DNA from: Sarocladium kiliense | Taxonomy: Eukaryota > Ascomycota > Sordariomycetes > Hypocreales > Sarocladiaceae | Reading direction: 5' to 3' | Assembly (NCBI GenBank): GCA_030734395.1 | Contig: JAUZTG010000007.1 | Coordinates: 248,001-312,000 of the forward strand | Length of the DNA stretch: 64,000 nucleotides | In this document: positions 56,582 to 64,000 of the stretch, in pieces | Layout: each line of letters starts with the position of its first letter | Position numbering within the stretch: the stretch's first letter is position 1 | The notes under the pieces: generated by a model | What the model saw: only the letters and a program-made list of their open reading frames with translations | What the model was told of the DNA's origin: nothing | The model's database searches: none | Made by a program: the position numbers and the translations under genes

Positions 56582-57289
56582 ATGCAACCACATGAACTCA
56601 CACTTATCGTTGCCGCGACACGATCCATGGGTATCGGCCTCAATGGATCGATGCCATGGAAAGGACTGCGCAAGGAGATGCGGTACTTTGCACGCGTCAC
56701 GACGCGGGTTCCTTCTGAAGTGAGACTATCCAGCTTGAGCTTCATTTCCTCACCGCCGTCCATCTCAATGAATAGCAGAGGAGGAATTAAACTAACACGA
56801 CTCTAGGCTCCCTCGGGCGCGGTGAATGCCGTCATAATGGGTCGCAAGACCTGGGACTCTATCCCTCCCAAGTTCCGCCCTCTCAAGGACCGTCTCAACA
56901 TCGTCATCACCCGTTCAGCCACCCAACCACCCCCATCCACGCCTGCACCCATCACAGAGCCCGTTCGGGTGTCATCCTTAGAGCAAGCTATTAAGTACGC
57001 TCAGGGCCAGCCATCAGTCGGACGGCTCTTCGTCATGGGTGGCGCACAGATCTACGAGGCTGCCCTGAGGCTTCCGGAGGCAAAGAGGATACTGTTGACC
57101 AGCATTGAGAGAGAATTTGACTGTGATACTTTTTTCCCGGACATTAAAAAGGGCGAGAGTGGCAAGTGGGAGAGGAGATCGGCCCCGGAGCAGATTACTT
57201 GGACTGGAGAGGAGAGGGAGGTCGTCGAGGGTGAACATGAGGAGGCGGGGACCACGTACAAGTTCCAAATGTGGGAGAGGGTAGACTAG
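56582..57289 (+). CDS. DFR1: Dihydrofolate reductase
   Basis: NADPH-dependent reduction of dihydrofolate to tetrahydrofolate, required for thymidylate and purine synthesis. Exon 1 56582-56719, intron 56720-56806 (87 nt, with an ACTAACACG branch site), exon 2 56807-57289; 206 residues, usual for fungi. LTLIVAATRSMGIGLNGSMP, PWKGLRKEMRYF, VIMGRKTWDSIPPKFRPLKD and RLFVMGGAQIYEAAL are the classic DHFR blocks. The acidic active-site residue is the Glu in RKEMRYF. Convergent with CBP3, 194 bp between stops. Confidence 0.97.
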
Positions 57290-57483
57290 GACTTGAATCA
57301 TATAACGCAAATGAAGAGATGATGAATTCTTGAGATTAAAGAAATGATTTGAGTGCGATCCCAAGATCAGACCGTGACATAGTACATGCACATACAATAT
57401 AACAACCGGACAGCCCGCCCATGATGATACAGTTCCAGCTCCCCACCATGCATACATTTACAAGACCAAGGAAAGCAGCCCCC

Positions 57484-58510
57484 TTATGAGCTTGATACCT
57501 TCTTTGCAGCTGCACGACGTTGCGCGGCCATCTTCTTCTGCGCATCCGTCTCCTCAGCCACCTCCTCGGCCTCCGCGGCCCCAACGGCAACCTTACTGAA
57601 AGGTCCCTCCAAAGTCTCCCAGTAGAAAGACACTGAGCTCTGCAACGCCTCCTCGGCTCGAATCGCCACATCCTCGTCCTTCAATGCCTCCAACTGCGCC
57701 AACCCACCCCTCAACCACCCAACGATCGCCACCAGTGACCTAGGATCAACATCCGGGCTGCCCTTGAACAAATTCCTCCACACGGCACTCGCGAGGATCG
57801 CATCGCCCTTGATGAGGCCTTCATCGTAGGCGAGGAGCAGGCCGCGCCATTGAACGAAGATGTCTTTGAGGTAGCGTTGGCGGATGGCGGAGGAGACGAT
57901 GCCGTGGTCGAGATGCATCTTCTTCTCGCATTCGAAGAAGAAGTGATCGACGAGCTGCTGTTGCCAGTTGCGGTAGGTGTCGCGCTCGAAGCAGCGGACG
58001 CGGGCGTTGATGAGGTAGAGGTGAAGCATGGTGACGTGGGACCAGGTGCTGAAAGTCGGGGGAAGCTTGAAGGCTGTGAGAGGAAGACGAGATTCGTTAG
58101 CAAAGAAGACCCCGGGGGATACTATGCTTGGGTATCATACTGTTATGCCAGACATTGCCCTCCACGAGCGGATGTCCAACTTCCTCACCATCCTCCAACT
58201 TCAAAACCTTATCATTATTGCGCTCCTCCTCGGTAATCTTGTAGTTTGCCGGCGCAGCGCAGACCTTGAACAGCTTCTGCGTCGCACCAAGGACGCGATA
58301 CGGCTCCTTGACGGAAGCGCTGAGAGACTTGAGGAGCGACTGTTTGGGACTGGCAGAGCTGAAGGTTCTCGACGGCGCGGCTCGTGATAACCGGAGAGCA
58401 CTGCTGCTATTGCGTGATATGTGTGTCGCGGTAGTCGAGCTCGTGGAGCGCACAAGGAGGCGTGCGGCAGTCCGCAGCCTGCAGGACTCGCAGGCCATTG
58501 TTGTGTGCAT
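57484..58510 (-). CDS. CBP3: Cytochrome bc1 complex assembly chaperone Cbp3
   Basis: Mitochondrial ubiquinol-cytochrome c chaperone; with Cbp6 it binds mitoribosomes and receives newly made cytochrome b. Exon 1 58510-58141, intron 58074-58140, exon 2 58073-57484; 319 residues. The N-terminus (MHTTMACESCRLRTAARLLV, then many Ser, Arg and Thr) is a clear mitochondrial presequence; a second ATG four codons on (58498) may be the real start. The join gives TFKLPPTFSTWSHVTMLHLY, the start of the chaperone domain, followed by INARVRCFER, YLKDIFVQWRGLLLAYDEGL and an Ala/Lys-rich tail (KKMAAQRRAAAKKVSSS). It lies downstream of CEM1 on the same strand. Confidence 0.94.
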
Positions 58511-58917
58511 TGGATCTTGCAGCCGAGCTTTCGAGGAAAAGTATCGTATGCGATCGTAGACCAAGAGAGCGTGAATGGCTGGTTGGAGGCAGTAGGTATC
58601 AGTTGCAGTGTCTTGTCGTCATGGTCGTGTTCATGACAGCATGGATTTTTTTTGCAGGGTGTTGGAATCTCCCTAAGCTCGATAGGCTAAGATGCGTAGG
58701 GGTCGCTGGAGCAAAAAAGTATGGCGCCGACGCGGTGCGCTGAGGCCCAAGCGTGGATTGCTCCGGCTGATCATCGGCATTCATCAACTGCATCACATGT
58801 TCCTGGAATCGGACATGGCGAATGATACTGATATATAGATTTATACATACTTTCCAGTTGTGGTACATGGCCTCTCGCATTTGCCCATTACACATTTTGA
58901 TATACACGGCGTCGGGG
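58511..58917. other. Intergenic region between CEM1 and CBP3
   Basis: 407 bp with a T9 run near 58648. It carries the CEM1 3' UTR and CBP3 promoter by position. No gene seen. Confidence 0.45.
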
Positions 58918-60318
58918 CTAGTCCAACTTGCTGAAGACGAGACAGCTATTCGTGCCTCCAAACCCGAAGCTATTCGTTGCTGCCACCCTCACGTCCTTCT
59001 GTTGAGCCGTCTTCGGCACAAAGTTGAAGTCGTATCCTACATCTGGCTTTTCGAGGTTGAGAGTCGCCGGTACTACTCCCTGCACGGCTTGTCAGCTCAC
59101 TCATAGCACGCCAGCTCGTACTTAGGACCGGAAAAGCTTACCTGGTCGATGGCAAGGATGGCAAACAAGGCCTCAATGGCACCCGCTGCTCCCAGGAGAT
59201 GCCCAATTGATCCCTTTGTGCTGCTGACTGTGACCTGTGATGCCGTGTCTTTCCCGTCCTCTCCAAGCATTAGCCTATTGATCGCAGCAGCCTCAGCTGC
59301 ATCACCAACTTGCGTGCTCGTTGCATGAGCATTGATATAGTCCACCTGTGCTGGCTTGATCTCACCGTTTTTCAATGCCCGTTTCATGGCGAGATACGCT
59401 CCGCTGCCGTCCTCGCGTGGTGCGGTCATGTGGTACGCATCCCCGCTGCAGCCGTAACCACGAACCTCAGCGTAGATGTGTGCACCTCTCGCCTTCGCAT
59501 GCTCAAACTCTTCGAGAACACATACGGCAGCACCTTCACCCACGACGAAGCCATTGCGGTCTGCGTCGAAGGGGCGGCAACTGGCTGGTGGGTCGTGGTT
59601 ATAGGCCGTAGAGAGCGAACGGGCCCTTCCGAAGCCGGCAAATGTGAGAGGATGGATGCAGGACTCGGCGCCACCGGCGATCATAACGTTGGCATCGCCG
59701 AGAGCAATGAAGCGAGATGCATCGCCAATAGAGTGAGCACCCGTGGTACAGGCAGTAGTGGCGGCGTGGTTGGGGCCTTGGAAGCCATACCTCATGGCAA
59801 TATGTCCGGCGGCCATGTTAAGTAGGATCTTCGGGACAAATAGAGGTGAGACCTTCTTGTAGCCCTTAAGTCGAGGTCAATAATGGCTCGAGAATGGCGG
59901 GTGGAGGATGGCATACCCCTTGATCGTGAGCCAGGCTGGTCTCGTACATTTCATGTAGATTACCAATACCACTGCCCAAGCACACACCTGTGTTTTCCAG
60001 ATCATCACCAGATCGCGACTCCCATCCAGCATCTCTGAGAGCCATCTCACTCGCAGCAACAGCATACTGTGTGAAGGTAGACATGCGCCGTTGCTCAGCC
60101 GCGCTCAGCCAGTCGTCTGGACGCCATGATCCCTCACCATCACCTGTGGGAACAACAGCAGCGACAGTACTTGTCAACTCGCGCCATTTCTTCTGGGGCT
60201 CAAACGCGGCTGTGCTGGTGATGCCGGAGTTTCCTGCGAGAAGTCTTGACCAGGTCCGGGTGATGCCGACACCGAGGGGTGTGATGGCGCCGAGGCCGGT
60301 GACAACTACCCGGCGCAT
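58918..60318 (-). CDS. CEM1: Mitochondrial 3-oxoacyl-[acyl-carrier-protein] synthase (Cem1 type)
   Basis: Condensing enzyme of type II mitochondrial fatty acid synthesis, which supplies octanoyl-ACP for lipoic acid. Exons 60318-59917, 59864-59142 and 59079-58918, all phase 0, give 428 residues. MRRVVVTGLGAITPLGVG is the KAS N-terminus; the catalytic triad is Cys in TTACTTGAHS, His in INAHATSTQVGD and His in KGSIGHLLGAAGA; NSFGFGGTNSCLVF closes the fold. The start ATG lies directly at the domain and there is no in-frame upstream ATG, so a longer presequence would need an extra 5' exon; mitochondrial location is inferred from the family. Divergent from the OPT gene. Confidence 0.95.
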
Positions 60319-61156
60319 CGCACTGCAGCTCCATGCAAGGTCTACCTCAAGACAAGACACATGTCTATACAGCCACTGGTACAATTTCAAAGCAGCAGGT
60401 GATGTTGACGTTGAGCGGTGGACGGTGGAAGAATATGTTGGTACAATTCGCAGTGGTCGCCGCCTCTGGGGTTTTTGGAGGGAGCTGTCCAGAAGCGGCT
60501 TAGCGCTATGCGGATGCGCTAAGGACAGTTCCAGGCTTCAATAATGGAACCACTGCAGGAGCTGAAGCAACGGCACCAGGGGACCCGGACCTCAAAGGAC
60601 AAGCCGCCGCTGTTGGCTTCAAGAGGTCGAGTCTCAATAAGTTCCCTTCTCTTTCTTCTACCATTTTGAACCTTGCCCACTTCCAAACCCTGTCCTGTAC
60701 TTCCCCTGCACAGCATCCTGTATCGTGATCTTATCGCCCTGGATCCTTCTCGCCAATGCTGATATCGCACCCGAAGGAGCATAGCGCCGTACGGGTTTGG
60801 TAGGAGAGACGTCTGTGTGCCTTGGGAGCTACAAAGGCGAGACTCGATACGTGGCGTCTCAACCTCATCCGACCGGGAGCGATTACAACACAACGCAAAG
60901 CAGGATCAAGAAGGAACTGGATGGCCTTTTGCCCCTTTGTTAAGGCTGATCTCCTCAATTGACGTGCTGGGAACGTCAGGAGACGCATTGTCCAGCGTCA
61001 GACACGGCTGCCAAGGCTATGCGCCATTCAGCTCATACAGTGCAGCTCCAGCTCTTCTCCTAAGCACGCCCGATGAAAGGCTAGTGTTGTCGTATAGAAA
61101 CGACACTGGAACTCTTGGAGCTTTGGAATCGCCAAAGGGAGACGCCTACCACAGCT
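60319..61156. promoter_or_regulatory. Divergent region CEM1/OPT transporter
   Basis: 838 bp between the two start codons. Short frames only; any 5' exon of CEM1 would lie here. No clear regulatory motif. Confidence 0.45.
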
Positions 61157-64000
61157 ATGGCTCGTCGTAGCCAGGACTCCGGTCAAGAGGCTGGCCTTCT
61201 ATCTCACCCAGGCGCGAGCTCACAACTCTCCCTGACCGACGAACTCCCTCATCAAAGGAAGCACCGTGAACCCGCCTGGCGTAACGAGACAAGGATTTCT
61301 CACGATGACGACATGTACGGTGCTGACACTGCCGAGCATCATCGTCTCATGGACGAGCCCGGAATTCCCGATGCCTTTGAGATGAGAGAGCGTACTCGCG
61401 ACGAGTACCACCCTGGTCACAGTGACGACGACGAGGAGACTGTCAAACTCGCCGAGGAGGAAGAGGAAGACTCTCCGTATCCAGAAGTTCGAGCGGCGGT
61501 ACGGAACTACGATGAGGATATGCCGTGCAACACAGTCCGTGCGTGGACGATAGGCCTCAGTCTCACAATTCTGGGAGCCTCAATGAACACCCTCTTCTCG
61601 CTTCGCCAACCGTCCATATCCATCGGGCCTCTTCTTGCACAGATTATCGCCTGGCCTATCGGGCATGGCTGGGCTGCTGTGATGCCCACCCGACAATTCC
61701 GTACCTTCGGCATCAGCTGGTCCTTGAACCCGGGACCTTTCAACGTGAAGGAGCACTCCATTATTGCCGTCATGGCAAGCGTCTCTTTTTCTGTCGCGTA
61801 TGCCACAGACATCATCCTCGCCCAACTCGTCTTCTACAAGCAGGACTTTGGAGTGACGTTCCAGCTGCTCCTGGCGGTGACAACGCAGTCATTGGGTTAT
61901 GGCATCGCTGGAATGATGCGCAAGTTCCTAGGTACGTTCTATTCGTGAATTCAAGAGGTTGGAGCAATGGCACAATTGCTGACTCTTCAAAGTGTATCCT
62001 GCCTCCATGATCTGGCCCGGCAATCTTGTCGCTGTCGCCTTGATGAATGCCATGTACGAGAGTCATGAGCACATGGACTCTGGGATTCTTGGTGGCACGA
62101 TCCCACGGTACAAGTGGTTTGGCATGATGACAGTCTTCGCCTTCTTCTACTACTTCATTCCAGGCTTCCTTGCACAGTGTCTCAGCATGTTTGCGTTCAT
62201 GACCTGGATCTTCCCGCAAAGTCCAATTGTGAACCAGCTCTTCGGTGGCTTGACTGGGTTGTCATTCCTGCCTATCACCTTCGACTGGGCACAAATCACT
62301 GGCTACATTGGCTCACCTCTTGTTCCCCCGTGGTGAGTACAGAGCTTCGAGAAATATGCAGCACTAGTTACTGACAAGCTGTCAGGCATGCAATTGCCAA
62401 TACAACTATTGGTGTGGTGTCGATCTTCATGGTTCTGTCTTCGCTACTTCATTATTACGGCGCTTGGGGTTCACAGTTCTTGCCCATGAGTGATACACAC
62501 ACCTACGACAACACTGGTCAGCGGTACGATATCAATCGTGTTCTAACCTCAGATTTCACCCTCGACGAGGAGGCCTACAAGAACTACTCGCCTCTCTTTA
62601 TAAGGTCAGTTCCGGTCTTTACCTCCACTTCCCCATGCTTACAGAATCATCTAGTACGACGTTTGCCTTGGCATATGGCGCCTCTTTTGCGGCGATATCG
62701 TCGCTTATCGTGTACACCTATCTTCACAATGGCAAGACCATTTGGAAGCAATACCAGAACAGCTCAAACGAGAAGCCGGATATCCACATGAAGCTCATGC
62801 GGAAGTACAAAGAGGCACCAACATGGTGGTACATGTCCCTTTTCAGCATCGTAATCCTCGCCCAACAACCCCAACCCTTTTGGTGCTTGACTGACTCCTA
62901 TCAATCCAGGTTCTTGTCTTGGCACTGTTCACAGTCACGGCGTATCCTACTAACCTCAGCTGGTGGGCTTTCCTCCTCGCTGTGGCGATATCATTTGGGT
63001 TCTCGTTGCCCATCGGCATCATCCAGGCTGTAACAGCGAATCAGATCGGCCTGAATGTCTTGACTGAGTTCGTCTATGGATACATTCAGCCAGGGCGTCC
63101 TCTTGCACTCATGCTGTATGTTACGATCCGGGTCAGATGTCCTAAGCCTCTACGATTTCGATACTGACTGCTTGATGTGTAGTTTCAAAACTTTCGGATA
63201 CATCACCATGTAAGCTCCGTTCCGTCCCGACTCTGTCTGATCAACTACTGACACACTTCCACCAGGGCTCAAGCCCTTCGCTTCGTATCAGATCTCAAAT
63301 TCGGCCACTACATGAAGATCCCTCCACGCACCATGTTCATGGCCCAAGTCGTCGCAACTACCTTCTCCTGCTTCATCCAGATTTTCGTCCTCAACCTGGC
63401 CCTGAAGACCATCCCCGACGTCTGCGAAGACCACCAAGAGAACAAATTCACCTGTCCCGGAGGACACGTCTTCTTCGCCGGTAAGCCCCCACACAAAAAC
63501 CCTCCAGGTTGAGCATCCGACTAACCAACCCTATCAGCATCCGTAATCTGGGGTCTCATTGGCCCAGCACGCATGTTCTCCCCCGGCTCCGTCTATTACG
63601 GCCTCTTCTCCTTCTTCATCGTCGGCGCCATCGTTCCTGTAATCATCTACTTCGCCATCAAGCGCTGGCCCAAGTCTCCCGTCCGCTGGCTGATGGCACC
63701 CCTTATATTCGGTGGTTGTGGCGCGATCCCGCCCGCTACACCGCTGAACTACCTCTCCTGGGGAGCAGTCGGCTTCGTGTTCCAATTCTGGATCAAGCGT
63801 CGCTACTACGGCTGGTGGAGTCGCCTCAATTACATGACCTCCAATGGCCTGGATTTGGGACTCGCGCTGGCGACCTTGTTCATCTTCTTTGCTTTTACGA
63901 TGCAGGGCATTGGGGCTCCGGACTGGTGGGGAAACAACATCGTGGGCACAACGATGGATGTACAAGGCACGGCGGTGCAAGATCACGTAAAGGAGGGTGC
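61157..64000 (+). CDS. OPT family oligopeptide transporter, 3' end outside the window
   Basis: Proton-coupled plasma-membrane importer of tetra-/pentapeptides or related substrates. ATG 61157; exons 61157-61931, 61993-62332, 62386-62604, 62655-62850, 62910-63115, 63183-63209 (27 nt), 63266-63480 and 63538 to beyond 64000. Each join keeps phase. The N-terminal 125 residues are cytosolic and acidic (DDDEETVKLAEEEEEDSP). Family motifs are SLNPGPFNVKEH, VYPASMIWPGNL, KTFGYITMAQAL, KIPPRTMF and FSPGSVYYGL, with many membrane helices between. The last visible residues (WWGNNIVGTTMDVQGTAVQD) match the region just before the usual C-terminus, so little is missing. Confidence 0.95.

Overview
The window is nuclear DNA from a filamentous ascomycete (Pezizomycotina). 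The genes carry short GT-AG introns (about 50-130 nt, several with CTAAC-like branch sites). The gene set is typical of these fungi: Zn2Cys6 transcription factors, a LysM secreted protein, an OPT transporter, PEX8, and BNI4-like and YTA7-like proteins. I cannot place it to class with confidence. No bacterial, viral, rRNA, tRNA or CRISPR sequence was seen. All exon joins below were made by hand from splice motifs, reading phase and family motifs.

Layout. 1-2350: 3' part of a Zn2Cys6 regulator (its start lies before the window), then a doubtful small membrane-protein gene (3680-4246). 4485-9429: a divergent pair, MIC10 (mitochondrial cristae) and URB2 (60S ribosome assembly). 9500-15256: TSC10 (sphingolipid synthesis) divergent from NRDE2 (nuclear RNA surveillance). 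15626-18782: a phospholipase C convergent with a DDR48-like repeat protein. 20461-23880: a secreted LysM/cysteine-repeat protein next to PEX8. 24273-27649: a TMEM170-like membrane protein convergent with an intracellular beta-mannosidase. 28794-32873: a second Zn2Cys6 factor convergent with DUS1. 33805-36287: a BNI4-like septin/PP1 scaffold.

36288-44814 is a gene-poor block of about 8.5 kb containing homopolymer tracts and possible coding relics. It ends at a secreted alpha-carbonic anhydrase (44815-45743). A 109-residue conserved-looking small protein (46198-46593) and an extended SDR (48541-49440) lie in another sparse stretch. 51213-60318 is dense again: YTA7/ATAD2-type AAA-bromodomain ATPase, dihydrofolate reductase, CBP3 (complex III chaperone) and CEM1 (mitochondrial fatty acid synthesis). 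An OPT oligopeptide transporter starts at 61157 and runs off the right edge.

Most genes are unlinked housekeeping functions. I see no biosynthetic cluster and no clearly new multi-gene system. The most unusual items are the LysM protein with four six-cysteine repeats, the insertion inside the PLC X domain, a possible mitochondrial leader on DUS1, introns that stay in frame when retained, and the remnants in the gene-poor block.
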